Assembly: GCF_037039395.1 (NCBI RefSeq)
Contig: NZ_CP146244.1
Location: forward strand, 434,001 to 498,000
Origin: Agrobacterium vitis
GTDB taxonomy: Bacteria; Pseudomonadota; Alphaproteobacteria; Rhizobiales; Rhizobiaceae
Length of the DNA stretch: 64,000 bases
Reading direction: 5' to 3'
Below are positions 7,803 through 16,661 of the stretch, one piece after another. The notes under the pieces were generated by a model. It did not search any database. It saw only the letters and a list, made by a program, of their open reading frames with translations, and was not told the DNA's origin. The position numbers and the translations under genes are program-made. Positions within the stretch are counted from its first letter, which is position 1; every line of letters starts with the position of its first letter.

Positions 7803-9875
7803 ATGTCGCAGAATTCATTGCGTCCATTGCGGTATCGTCAAATTCATCTCGATTTCCACACGTCCGAACATATTCCGGGCATTGGCAGCCAGTTTGACGC
7901 CGAAGAGTTCGTTGCAACACTCAAACAGTCGCATGTGAATTCCATCACGCTGTTTGCCAAATGTCACCATGGCTGGTCCTATTATCCGACCAAGGTGGGT
8001 GCGCCGCATCCCAATCTGTCGCGTCCAGATCTGCTGGGAGAGATGATTGCCGCCTGCAACGCCGCCGACATTGAAACGCCGATCTATCTCTCGGTGCAGT
8101 GGGATGAGCGGACCGCCCGCCTGCATCCTGAATGGCGGGTGATGAAGGCCAACAACCATCTGGATCATGCGGATGACCATGATCGTTCGGCCCAGAACCA
8201 GTTAAGCGCCGCCTGGCACACCTTGTGCCTCAACCACGATGAGTTTCGCAGCCACCTGATCACCGAGGCCCGGGAGGTTCTGACGCTTTACCCAACCGCC
8301 GGGCTGTTCTTCGATATTATCCAGACACCGGATTGCGTCTGCAATGCCTGCCTTGCCCGTATGGCATGCCTCAATCTCGACCCATTGAGCAAGGCAGATC
8401 GGCTGGCCAATGACGAGGCCGTCAACGCGCAGTTCCGCGAGGAGATGAGTACCGTTCTGCGGCGCGAATTTCCGCAAGCTCGGATCTTTTACAACAGCGG
8501 CCATGTCAACAAATATGGCAAGGACCGTTACGCGTCCTACACCCATCTTGAGCTGGAAAGCCTGCCCACGGGCGGCTGGGGCTATAATCACTTTCCCTCC
8601 AGCGCGCGTTATGCGGCGCGGCTTGGCCTGGATTTTGTCAGTCACACCGGCAAATTTCACACCAGTTGGGGCGAATTCGGCGGTTTCAAACATCCCGATG
8701 CGCTGGACTACGAATGCGCCATGATGGTGGCACTTGGCTCCAAATGTCTGGTTGGTGATCAGCTTCATCCCAATGGTCGGATCAACACCGATACCTATCG
8801 CAGCATAGCCCCGGCATTTCGCCGGATCGCCGCTCTTGAACCCTTTCTGGGCGGGGCGGAACAGGTTTCTGACATCGCCATTCTCGCGACCGAATATTTC
8901 CATCGGGACGGTGTGGAGCGTGTGCGCGATAGCGATGACGGCGCGGTACAGATGCTGCTGGAATTGCACAGATGTTTCGATGTGATCGACCCGGAGATGG
9001 ATTTTTCCCGCCATCGCCTGATTATCCTGCCCGATACGATCCCGGTGGATGCTGCATTAAAGGCAAAATTCGATGCCTATATCGCCGACGGTGGCGCGGT
9101 CCTCATTTCCGGCCAGTCTGGCCGCATACCGGACACCGGCGCTTTTGCCTTTGAGACGGGCCTAACACTCACAGGCGAAAACATCGCGTTCGAGCCATCC
9201 TATGCACAGATCACCGAAGAGTTGAGCGATGCACGCCTGCCAGCAAGTCCCTTCGTGGTCTATGCCGGGGCGGAAAAACTGCAAGCGGCTGGCGCCACTG
9301 TTCTGGCAAGCATCCGGCCCCCTTATTTCAATCGCGCCTTCAACCATTTCTGCTCGCATCAGCATACCCCTGACGATCCTGAGGCCGATTCTATTGGGGT
9401 GGCCTGCGCAATCCATGGCAAGGTGGGCACTATCGCCTATCCGGTCTTTGCACTTTACCGCGCCATGGGGCAGCCTCTCTACAAATATCTGGTCGATGCG
9501 CTGATCGAACGGCTGATGCCGGGGCGGGCGCTTGAAACCACTTTGCCATCCGCAGGCCGTGCGACGCTGACGGTGCAGGCCCATGAAAATCGCAGCATCG
9601 TTCACCTCCTTTGCGGCATTCCACAGATCCGCGGCCAGTCGGTGCGGATCAATTGGCAGCCGACAGCGAGACCCATGGAAATGATCGAGGATATTCCCTC
9701 GATCGGGCCGGTCTCCTTCACGGTCCGGCTGCCTGGGACGCCGTCATCCGTCTATGACGCGATTTCGGGCGAGACATTTGCTTGGAAAAAACAAGCAGAT
9801 GGCGCAATCACGGTTGATCTGCCCGGCATTTCCATTCACCGTGCGATTGTTATTGACGGAATGGCACCCGGATGA
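7803..9875 (+). CDS. GH151/GHL6-type putative alpha-L-fucosidase or related glycosidase
   Basis: 690 residues, no signal peptide. The N-terminal barrel begins RQIHLDFHTSEHIPGIG and FAKCHHGWSYYPTKVG, typical of the GHL6 domain found in GH151. A candidate catalytic aspartate is in GLFFDIIQTPDCVC, followed by a Cys-rich C-x-C-x2-C segment. Later parts (residues about 390-500) resemble the beta-galactosidase trimerisation domain, a Rossmann-like region with LIILPDTIPVDAALKAKFDAY. The C-terminus is a beta-rich domain. Some GH151 members have alpha-L-fucosidase activity; pairing with GH95 supports a fucoside substrate. The family call is from memory of motifs and needs a profile search. AAAAGGAG gives a good ribosome site. 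Confidence 0.7.
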   Translation: MSQNSLRPLRYRQIHLDFHTSEHIPGIGSQFDAEEFVATLKQSHVNSITLFAKCHHGWSYYPTKVGAPHPNLSRPDLLGEMIAACNAADIETPIYLSVQWDERTARLHPEWRVMKANNHLDHADDHDRSAQNQLSAAWHTLCLNHDEFRSHLITEAREVLTLYPTAGLFFDIIQTPDCVCNACLARMACLNLDPLSKADRLANDEAVNAQFREEMSTVLRREFPQARIFYNSGHVNKYGKDRYASYTHLELESLPTGGWGYNHFPSSARYAARLGLDFVSHTGKFHTSWGEFGGFKHPDALDYECAMMVALGSKCLVGDQLHPNGRINTDTYRSIAPAFRRIAALEPFLGGAEQVSDIAILATEYFHRDGVERVRDSDDGAVQMLLELHRCFDVIDPEMDFSRHRLIILPDTIPVDAALKAKFDAYIADGGAVLISGQSGRIPDTGAFAFETGLTLTGENIAFEPSYAQITEELSDARLPASPFVVYAGAEKLQAAGATVLASIRPPYFNRAFNHFCSHQHTPDDPEADSIGVACAIHGKVGTIAYPVFALYRAMGQPLYKYLVDALIERLMPGRALETTLPSAGRATLTVQAHENRSIVHLLCGIPQIRGQSVRINWQPTARPMEMIEDIPSIGPVSFTVRLPGTPSSVYDAISGETFAWKKQADGAITVDLPGISIHRAIVIDGMAPG

Positions 9876-9934
9876 TGTGAGGCCATGGGTTGGTTGTCCC
9901 TGCTGGAGCTACCAATGGATCTGGGAGAGAACCT

Positions 9935-10957
9935 GTGGAAACAACCGGCAAGCGAAAACAGGCAACCATCCACGATGTCGCCGAGGCAGCGGGCGTCGCT
10001 ATCGGCACGGTGTCCCGCTATCTCAATGGGCAAACGGTGCGCAATGGCAACCGTGCCGAAATTGAGCGGGCCATTGAGGCCCTGTCTTTTCAGCGTAGCG
10101 CTGCCGCGCGGGCGATGAAAAGCGACAAGACCGATGTGATTGGCTTTTTGACACCGGAGCTGGACGAATTTCATGCCCAACTCCTCAATCATCTTGCCCG
10201 GTTGTTTCGCCAGAGCGGCAGAACACTTCTGACCTATTGCCATGATGGTGACAGCAGGCTGTTGAGTGAATCCCTCTCCTATTTCGCCGGACAGAATGTC
10301 GATGCGCTCATTCTTGCGGGACATGGAGACATTCCCAATGAAGTCGAGAGATTCGTGGAACGCGGTATTCCCGTAACCGTCTACAATAACGATATCATGG
10401 GGTTGCGGGTTGATCGCGTGTTCGTTGAAAATGCCAAGGCATCCTACCGCGCTGTCCGCCATCTGATCGATCTCGGTCACACACGGATCGCCACCGCCTT
10501 TGGCACATTGGATACGTCATCGGGATTACAGCGCCTGAATGGCTACCATCAGGCGCTGGAAGAGGGCAGGATTGCTCTCAACCCTTCCTACCTGCATTCA
10601 GGCGACTGGACCGAAGAAGGCGGATATTCCGCCATTCAGAAGTTCATGGCACTGTCTGAGCCTCCAACAGCTATTTTCTCAGCCAATTATAAAATGACCT
10701 ACGGCATTCTGGAATGGGTTCGGGAGCACCGGGCAAGTGTGCCGGAAGACATCGCCATCGTCAGTTTCGATGATGTGGAACTGTTTCGCCTCTATGATGA
10801 CGGCGTAACAGCCATCGCCCAACCTATTGAAAAAATAGCGCAATCTATCAGTGCTTACGTTCTGTCGCGGTTAACGCAAGACAATGTTCCAGACATACGC
10901 ACGCGCACTCTTGACTGCAATTTGATATTGCGCGGCTCAAGCCACTTTCGCCGGTAA
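9935..10957 (+). CDS. LacI-family transcriptional regulator
   Basis: 340 residues starting at GTG 9935, with GGGAGA about 8 bases before it. The LacI helix-turn-helix is at residues about 9-30 (ATIHDVAEAAGVAIGTVSRYLNG), followed by a hinge helix and a periplasmic-binding-like sensor domain (GFLTPELDEFHAQLLNHL; ISFDD-like VSFDDVELFRLYDD near the C-terminus). It is the last gene of the fucoside operon, 59 bases after the glycosidase, and so probably regulates the operon locally. The inducer is likely a released sugar. It converges with the minus-strand GntR gene at 10989. Confidence 0.9.
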   Translation: METTGKRKQATIHDVAEAAGVAIGTVSRYLNGQTVRNGNRAEIERAIEALSFQRSAAARAMKSDKTDVIGFLTPELDEFHAQLLNHLARLFRQSGRTLLTYCHDGDSRLLSESLSYFAGQNVDALILAGHGDIPNEVERFVERGIPVTVYNNDIMGLRVDRVFVENAKASYRAVRHLIDLGHTRIATAFGTLDTSSGLQRLNGYHQALEEGRIALNPSYLHSGDWTEEGGYSAIQKFMALSEPPTAIFSANYKMTYGILEWVREHRASVPEDIAIVSFDDVELFRLYDDGVTAIAQPIEKIAQSISAYVLSRLTQDNVPDIRTRTLDCNLILRGSSHFRR

Positions 10958-10988
10958 TTCCTATTCTGTGCCTGTTGGTGTTCTCTTC

Positions 10989-11708
10989 TCAAGCCTGTTG
11001 AGTCTCGGTCTTTCCAGGCGGGGTGCGAGAGGCGACGGGTAGGTCTGCCTTCATATCACCTGGGGCAACGTATAATTCCATATTCTCCCGTGACAACTCC
11101 CAATGCTGGAAGACCAGGTCAACCACGGCGTTTTCATCATGGTGTTTAATGGACGAGATGAAGCCGTCATGATGCTCGGTCGCCAGCCGAAGGCGCTGCC
11201 GCATGTCGTCATTTCGCGGGCGGAAGAAGGTTTGCCCAATACGGGCATGGTCCACGAGAAGGCGTTTCAAGCTCGGTTGCAGGTAAACGTTGCCGGACAT
11301 TTTACCAATGATGGCATGAAACCGGTTGTTCTCAATGACCATCGCTAGTGTATCGACGTTCTTGCTGGCTGAACGAAACCTCTCCTGCGTATCGCTCAAC
11401 TCCGAAAGCTGCCTTGGCTTGTAGTTCTGGACGGCAAGGCGTCCGATGGCGGCGTAGATCATCGGCGCCACAAGAAAGAAATGCCTGAGCGTCGAATGGT
11501 TCAAGGGGGCGACCCGAGCGCCTCTGTTTTCTCTGATGTCGATATAGCCTTCACCCGCAAGACGGCGCAAAATATCCCGCACCGGTGTGCGTGACAGTCC
11601 ATATTTCTCGCTGATGCTGACTTCGTCCAGGTCCTCGTCCGGGTCGAGTTCCATCGTCAAAATCTGACGTTTGAGATCGTCGTAGAGACTGCTCTTCCCG
11701 ACTTTCAT
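10989..11708 (-). CDS. GntR-family regulator, FCD type (paralogue of the protein at 12111)
   Basis: 239 residues. The winged helix is at about residues 7-70 (LYDDLKRQILTMELDPDEDLDE; YGLSRTPVRDILRRL; ENRGARVAPL) and the FCD ligand domain at about 80-220. It is visibly similar along its whole length to the product of 12111-12821, including HFFLVAPMIYAAIGRLAVQN and FRPRN, which points to gene duplication. The two are divergent, sharing a 402-bp control region. It probably contributes to control of the amino acid module to its right, with the duplicate perhaps having diverged in ligand. Confidence 0.9.
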   Translation of the reverse strand: MKVGKSSLYDDLKRQILTMELDPDEDLDEVSISEKYGLSRTPVRDILRRLAGEGYIDIRENRGARVAPLNHSTLRHFFLVAPMIYAAIGRLAVQNYKPRQLSELSDTQERFRSASKNVDTLAMVIENNRFHAIIGKMSGNVYLQPSLKRLLVDHARIGQTFFRPRNDDMRQRLRLATEHHDGFISSIKHHDENAVVDLVFQHWELSRENMELYVAPGDMKADLPVASRTPPGKTETQQA

Positions 11709-11976
11709 TTCACATCCTCATCACACGGCAAACCGTTGCCATTCAATCGCTTTCCGATCATTGGGGAGATCAATCAGCGTCTACCTGTCCGTGGCGACAC
11801 GCGCAACGCACGGACAAATCGCGGTGCAGGCAATGGCATAGCCTCCACGACTGTGATTGGCAATATTTGGGGTGCGGATGCAAAGACCCCGTTTGCGCTG
11901 AAACGGTCGTTTCGGATTGCTTTCGCGTTGACGGAATCTGATGAACTTATCCATGTCGCTTGTGACAATTTCAGCT

Positions 11977-12020
11977 TTGTATTTTTCGGTTTGAAATAAT
12001 TGTGTACTTATAAAATACAA
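11977..12020. promoter_or_regulatory. Long-spaced inverted repeat upstream of the amino acid module
   Basis: TTGTATTTT at 11977-11985 and AAAATACAA at 12012-12020 form perfect 9-bp arms separated by 26 bases. A spacing of about two and a half to three and a half helical turns suits two dimers or a looped site. It lies about 90-135 bases upstream of the GntR start at 12111. Confidence 0.5.
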
Positions 12021-12027
12021 TGCCGTT

Positions 12028-12044
12028 GACATCGCCCGGATGTC
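12028..12044. promoter_or_regulatory. Inverted repeat, candidate operator
   Basis: GACATC-GCCCG-GATGTC is a perfect 6-bp dyad with a 5-bp centre. It lies between the long-spaced repeat and the GTTGT/ACAAC dyad. Its TTGAC left edge could be a -35 box (TTGACA at 12026-12031), which would make this an operator within the promoter. Confidence 0.45.
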
Positions 12045-12055
12045 GTGCAAATTTT

Positions 12056-12070
12056 GTTGTCATAAACAAC
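12056..12070. promoter_or_regulatory. Inverted repeat, candidate GntR operator
   Basis: GTTGT-CATAA-ACAAC is a perfect dyad 41-55 bases before the ATG at 12111. The shape and 5-bp centre resemble FCD-type GntR operators with TTGT..ACAA half-sites. Binding by either of the two flanking paralogues is inference. Confidence 0.5.
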
Positions 12071-12110
12071 GGCGCCCACTGGGCGAATAAGTTGATGACG
12101 GGGAACTGGG

Positions 12111-12821
12111 ATGAAGGGTGGCAAAGGCGAGCTCTATGATGATCTCAAACGCCAAATTCTGACAATGGAACTCGATCCGGACGAGGATCTGGACGAAGCA
12201 TCGTTGAGTGAAAAATACGGCCTTTCGCGGACGCCCGTCAGGGAAGTTTTCCGGCGTCTGGAAGGTGAAGGCTATGTTGATATCCGCGCCAACAAAGGTG
12301 CGCGGGTCATCCCGATGAATCATTCGACGCTGCGTCACTTCTTTCTTGTGGCGCCGATGATCTACGCTGCCATCGGACGTCTGGCGGTCCAGAACTTCAA
12401 GGCCGGACAGCTTTCCGACCTTCAGGCCACCCAGGAACAGTTTCGCGAGGCGAGCATCGCGCAAGACGCTCTGGCCATGACGCTTACAAACAACCGGTTT
12501 CACGCGATTATCGGTGAGATGTCGGGCAATGAATATCTTCAGCCAAGCCTTGGCAGGTTGCTGATCGATCACGGCCGTATCGGCCATACTTTCTTTAGGC
12601 CGCGCAATGCAGACATGCATGAGCGGCTGCAAAAATCAGTCGGACACCACGACGGCTTTATTGCCGCGATCAGTGCGCGTGACGAAGACGCCGTCGTTGA
12701 TCTCGTGTTTGAACACTGGGAATTGTCACGCGAGAACATGGAAATGTTCATCGCTCCCCAAGCGCTTAAGGCGGACGCATTGGTCGATACGCCAATGCAA
12801 TCGATGGAGAAATCATCATGA
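12111..12821 (+). CDS. GntR-family regulator, FCD type, first gene of the hydroxyproline-like operon
   Basis: 236 residues: winged helix at about 7-70 (YGLSRTPVREVFRRLEGEGYVDIRANKGARV) and FCD domain at about 80-215 with NNRFHAIIGEMSGN and the late histidines of the family. It is a close paralogue of the divergent gene at 10989. Its stop overlaps the start of the DapA-family gene as ATGA, so the regulator is cotranslated with the enzymes it presumably controls. In related pathways FCD regulators sense proline or hydroxyproline derivatives; that is analogy, not proof. Confidence 0.9.
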   Translation: MKGGKGELYDDLKRQILTMELDPDEDLDEASLSEKYGLSRTPVREVFRRLEGEGYVDIRANKGARVIPMNHSTLRHFFLVAPMIYAAIGRLAVQNFKAGQLSDLQATQEQFREASIAQDALAMTLTNNRFHAIIGEMSGNEYLQPSLGRLLIDHGRIGHTFFRPRNADMHERLQKSVGHHDGFIAAISARDEDAVVDLVFEHWELSRENMEMFIAPQALKADALVDTPMQSMEKSS

Positions 12822-13729
12822 AATTCGAAGGTATCTATACCCCGGCGGTGACACCGCTTGGGCCGGATGGGCAGATTGATCGCGAAGGCTTTGCCGCCGT
12901 CCTTGAATCGCTCATCGAAGCGAAGGTTCATGGTATCATTGTCGGCGGTTCGACGGGTGAATATTATGCCCAGAGCACGCAGGAGCGCCTCGATCTGGCT
13001 GCCCATGCAAAAGACGTGATCGGGACCAGAATTCCGCTGATCATCGGCACTGGCGCAACCAGAACGGAAGATTCCGTGGCCTACGCCATTGCCGCCAAAG
13101 ACATCGGTGCTGACGCCATCCTGGTATCGTCCCCGCCCTATGCGCTGCCGACGGAACGCGAGAACGCTGTTCACGCACTGACGGTGGATCGCGCCGCCAA
13201 CCTGCCGATCATGCTCTACAACTATCCGGCCCGTATGGGTGTGGTGATGGGAGATGAATATTTCTCCCGGGTTGGCAAATCCAAAAATGTCGTGGCAATC
13301 AAGGAAAGCTCTGGCGACATGGCCAACCTTCACCTGCTGGCCCGGAAGTATCCGCATATCGGCCTGTCCTGTGGATGGGACGATCAGGCGCTCGAATTCT
13401 TCGCCTGGGGAGCAAAAAGCTGGGTTTGCGCTGGCTCCAACTTCCTGCCGCGCGAGCATGTCGCGCTTTATGAAGCCTGCGTTCTCGAGAAGAATTTCGA
13501 CAAGGGCCGCGCGATCATGACCGCGATGCTGCCGCTGATGGATTTTCTCGAATGCGGTAAATTCGTTCAGTCGATCAAATATGGCTGTGAACTGATCGGC
13601 CTGAAGACCGGCTCGGTACGCGCACCGCTACGGCCGCTGAACGCCGAAGAAAAAAGAACCCTTGAAACCGTCGTCACGACTGTGAAGCGCACGGTTGCCC
13701 AGATCACCTCGGGAGCCAACAATGCATGA
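12818..13729 (+). CDS. DapA-superfamily enzyme, probable 1-pyrroline-4-hydroxy-2-carboxylate deaminase
   Basis: 303 residues, a class I aldolase (beta/alpha)8 barrel of the dihydrodipicolinate synthase family. The Schiff-base lysine is K162 in AIKESSGD, the proton-relay tyrosine is Y134 in MLYNYPARMG, and the carboxylate-binding loop is GGSTGEYYAQST. In hydroxyproline catabolism a member of this family converts pyrroline-4-hydroxy-2-carboxylate to alpha-ketoglutarate semialdehyde plus ammonia. The adjacent aldehyde dehydrogenase, FAD oxidase and racemase-family gene support that role. Other family activities (keto-acid aldolase or sugar-acid dehydratase) are possible. The start overlaps the upstream stop by four bases. 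Confidence 0.85.
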   Translation: MKFEGIYTPAVTPLGPDGQIDREGFAAVLESLIEAKVHGIIVGGSTGEYYAQSTQERLDLAAHAKDVIGTRIPLIIGTGATRTEDSVAYAIAAKDIGADAILVSSPPYALPTERENAVHALTVDRAANLPIMLYNYPARMGVVMGDEYFSRVGKSKNVVAIKESSGDMANLHLLARKYPHIGLSCGWDDQALEFFAWGAKSWVCAGSNFLPREHVALYEACVLEKNFDKGRAIMTAMLPLMDFLECGKFVQSIKYGCELIGLKTGSVRAPLRPLNAEEKRTLETVVTTVKRTVAQITSGANNA

Positions 13730-15239
13730 ACCTTTGACCGCGGCCGAATACAAGGCCATCGCTGCCAGTCTTCAATTGCCGACCAACGCTTTCATCGACG
13801 GTGCATTTCGTCCTGCTAAGTCGGGCAAGACCTTCACCTCGATCAATCCCGCAACCGGCGAGACCTTGGCGGAGGTTGCCGCCTGTGACGCGAGCGACGT
13901 CGATGAGGCGGTTGCCAAGGCAAGACAGGCGTTTGACGATGGCCGCTGGCGGCTTCAGGCTCCCGGCGACCGGAAGGCCGCCCTGTTGAAACTGGCAAGG
14001 CTGATTGAGGAAAATCGCCACGAACTGGCTGTCATGGAAAGTCTCGACAGCGGCAAGCCCGTGCGCGAGTGCCAGACAGTTGATGTGGCCGATACGATCC
14101 ACACCATCCGCTTCCATGCCGAAGTCATCGACAAGCTTTACGACAATACCAATCCGGTCGGGCCAAACGCGCTTGCCATGGTGGTGCGCGAGCCAATCGG
14201 CGTGGTCGGCTGCGTTCTCCCCTGGAATTTTCCGCTGCTGATGCTGGCGTGGAAAATCGGTCCGGCGCTGGCCTCTGGATGCTCCGTGATCGTCAAGCCA
14301 GCACAGGAAACCTCGCTCACCGCGCTGCGGGTTGCCGAACTCGCAATTGAAGCAGGAATTCCGGCTGGCGTCTTCAACGTCGTCACCGGCGGCGGCAAGG
14401 AAGCGGGCGAGCCGATTGGTCTGCATATGGATGTCGATATGGTGGCCTTCACCGGATCGACGGCGACCGGACGTCGCTTCCTGCGCTATGCGGCAGATTC
14501 CAACCTGAAGAAGGTGGTTCTCGAATGCGGCGGCAAGAACCCAGCCGTTGTTCTCGCCGATGCCGAAGACCTCGATCTGGTGGCCGAGCAGGTCGTCAAC
14601 GGTGCGTTCTGGAACATGGGTGAGAATTGTTCCGCAACTTCCCGCCTGATTGTCGACAGAACGATCAAGGACGAATTGCTGGAGCGGATCGGCGCCTATC
14701 TGCGCGAATGGAAGACCGGCAATCCGCTCGATCCGGAAAACCGCATCGGGGCGCTCGTCAGCAAAACTCACTTTGAAAAAGTGAAGTCGTTTCTTGATGA
14801 TGCGAAAAAAGAGAAGCTCTCTGTTGTCCATGGCGGGGCAACGCATGGCGGCATCTATATCGAGCCGACTGTTGTCGATGGCGTCACGTCTTCAAGCCGC
14901 CTGTTCAAGGAGGAGATTTTCGGACCAATCCTGTCCGTGACCGCCTTCGACACATTGGCCGAAGCCGTCGCGCTGGCCAATGACACCAATTACGGCCTTA
15001 CCGCATCGCTCTATACAGGCAGCCTGCGTCAGGCGATCCGGTTGTCGCGTGACATTCGCGCCGGGCTCGTCACCGTCAATTGCTTTGGCGAAGGTGATGC
15101 CTCCACGCCGTTTGGTGGCTACAAGGAATCGGGCTTCGGTGGTCGCGACAAGTCGATCTTCGCGCATGACAATTATTGCGAACTGAAGACGATCTGGATC
15201 GATATTTCCGAGCGTTCCGTGGATGAGACGATCCGATGA
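13722..15239 (+). CDS. NAD(P)-dependent aldehyde dehydrogenase, PuuC-like; candidate alpha-ketoglutarate semialdehyde dehydrogenase
   Basis: 505 residues, full-length aldehyde dehydrogenase. The nucleophile is C303 (MGENCSATSR), the general base is E268 (VLECGGKN) and the cofactor-binding loop is FTGSTATGRRF. The ending PFGGYKESGFGGRDKS...ELKTIWI is like gamma-glutamyl-aminobutyraldehyde dehydrogenase PuuC, so sequence type and pathway context point to slightly different substrates. In this operon the semialdehyde made by the DapA-family enzyme is the natural substrate. ATG 13722 overlaps the upstream stop by eight bases; an in-frame ATG at 13695 lies deeper in the upstream gene and is less likely. 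The downstream gene overlaps by ATGA. Confidence 0.88.
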   Translation: MHEPLTAAEYKAIAASLQLPTNAFIDGAFRPAKSGKTFTSINPATGETLAEVAACDASDVDEAVAKARQAFDDGRWRLQAPGDRKAALLKLARLIEENRHELAVMESLDSGKPVRECQTVDVADTIHTIRFHAEVIDKLYDNTNPVGPNALAMVVREPIGVVGCVLPWNFPLLMLAWKIGPALASGCSVIVKPAQETSLTALRVAELAIEAGIPAGVFNVVTGGGKEAGEPIGLHMDVDMVAFTGSTATGRRFLRYAADSNLKKVVLECGGKNPAVVLADAEDLDLVAEQVVNGAFWNMGENCSATSRLIVDRTIKDELLERIGAYLREWKTGNPLDPENRIGALVSKTHFEKVKSFLDDAKKEKLSVVHGGATHGGIYIEPTVVDGVTSSSRLFKEEIFGPILSVTAFDTLAEAVALANDTNYGLTASLYTGSLRQAIRLSRDIRAGLVTVNCFGEGDASTPFGGYKESGFGGRDKSIFAHDNYCELKTIWIDISERSVDETIR

Positions 15240-16582
15240 AAAAAACGTCGGTCAAACGTTTGCCCGTTGAAAATGGTGTCTCCGGTTGGGAGGCGATCAG
15301 CACGCGTTCGTTTCCCCTCCGCAGCCTTGAAGGCAACGTGACTGCGGATTGGCTGATTGTCGGTGCGGGCTTTGCGGGTCTTTCCGCGGCCCGCCGCCTG
15401 CTGCAGCTTCGGCCAAAGGACAAAATTGTCATTCTGGACGCGAGCGAAGTGGGAAAAGGCGGCTCGGGACGAAATTCCGGTTTCATGATCGATGTTCCGC
15501 ACGACCTGTCGTCTGGCGAATATTCAAGCGGCAGTACCGACGATACGCGCATCGAAATGGCGCAAAACCGCACGGCGATTGCCTTCGCAACGCAGGCCGC
15601 TGCGGAATACGGGATGTCACACGAGACGTTCGATCCGTCCGGCAAGATCAATGCTGCGTCGACCGAGCGCGGCATGAAGCTGAACGAGGATTTTGGCAAA
15701 TCCCTGCTGAAAGCGGGCGAGAAACACAGTTTCCTCGATGCGGCACAAATGCGGGAGATCACCGGAACCGACTTCTACCTCGGCGGCATCTACACGCCGG
15801 GGGCCGTGCTCATCCAGCCCGCCGATTATATCAGAAGCTTCGCAGCCGGACTTTGGCAGCAGGTCGATATCTTCGAGCGCTCGCCTGTCACATCCCTGAT
15901 GCGGGAAAACGGCCTATGGACGGCGTCCTCACCACGGGGCTCTGTCTCTGCGCCGAAGGTCATTCTGGGTGTCAACGGTCATATCAACGACTTCGGCCAT
16001 TTCAACGGTCGCCTCCTGCACTTCTTCGGATATGCTTCGATGACGGCTCCGTTCCCGGCAGAGGATTTCGGGCGCAAGGCAAGCGGGCATGATCGATGGG
16101 CTTTGCTGCCGGCCGATCCGATGGGCGCGACTGTTCGGAAAATCACATCGAACGGCCAGTCGCGCATCGTTTTGCGGACCAAGTGGACCTACGACTTCGG
16201 CCTGAAGCTGACGGATCAACGTCTGCGAAAAATGGCTCGGGAACATCGGATATCGCTGGACAGGCGTTTCCCCGAATTGAAGGACCTTCCGTTCGAACAT
16301 TGCTGGGCAGGCCGTATCTGCCTCAGCCGCAACCATGTGCCGGCCTTTGGCGAGGTCGAAGAAGGACTGTACTCGGCTTGCTGTGAAAACGGTCTTGGCA
16401 CGGTGAAAAGCACGCTGGCCGGAATGCTGACAGCGGAACTCGCCACCGGAAACACCTCGACACATCTCGAAGAATTCAACGATCACGCGGAGCCGAGCAG
16501 GCTTCCGCCGGAGCCTTTCACATGGCTCGGCGCCAATACCGTGATCAAATGGCAGGAATTGCGCGCAGGCCGCGAGGGATAA
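15236..16582 (+). CDS. FAD-dependent oxidoreductase, DAO/PuuB (OrdL) type; candidate D-hydroxyproline oxidase
   Basis: 448 residues. The dinucleotide-binding motif VGAGFAGLSAARRL begins near residue 42, followed by the adenine-binding acidic strand IVILDASEVGKGGSGRNSG, all typical of the DAO superfamily. The C-terminal portion (WAGRICLSRNHVPAFGEV; CCENGLGTVKS) is like gamma-glutamylputrescine oxidases and HypO-type oxidases. It would oxidise a secondary or cyclic amine, giving an imine for the DapA-family enzyme. Translation is coupled by ATGA overlap with the dehydrogenase gene. Whether oxygen or an electron carrier is the acceptor is not visible. Confidence 0.85.
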   Translation: MKKTSVKRLPVENGVSGWEAISTRSFPLRSLEGNVTADWLIVGAGFAGLSAARRLLQLRPKDKIVILDASEVGKGGSGRNSGFMIDVPHDLSSGEYSSGSTDDTRIEMAQNRTAIAFATQAAAEYGMSHETFDPSGKINAASTERGMKLNEDFGKSLLKAGEKHSFLDAAQMREITGTDFYLGGIYTPGAVLIQPADYIRSFAAGLWQQVDIFERSPVTSLMRENGLWTASSPRGSVSAPKVILGVNGHINDFGHFNGRLLHFFGYASMTAPFPAEDFGRKASGHDRWALLPADPMGATVRKITSNGQSRIVLRTKWTYDFGLKLTDQRLRKMAREHRISLDRRFPELKDLPFEHCWAGRICLSRNHVPAFGEVEEGLYSACCENGLGTVKSTLAGMLTAELATGNTSTHLEEFNDHAEPSRLPPEPFTWLGANTVIKWQELRAGREG

Positions 16583-16661
16583 ACCGTCGCCGCGCAATAG
16601 GGAGACCGCGCTCAAGTGCGAGGCTTCAACGATAATGGGAACGCGAAACTAGGAGCGAAAA

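Larger units (their letters stand above)
11709..12110. other. Shared control region between divergent paralogous GntR genes
   Basis: 402 bases with no credible gene. The right half is AT-rich and carries three dyads listed separately. Near the left gene, GGCAA-ACCG-TTGCC at 11727-11740 is a further short inverted repeat. The concentration of palindromes at the right end points to the promoter of the 12111 operon as the main regulated promoter. Confidence 0.6.
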
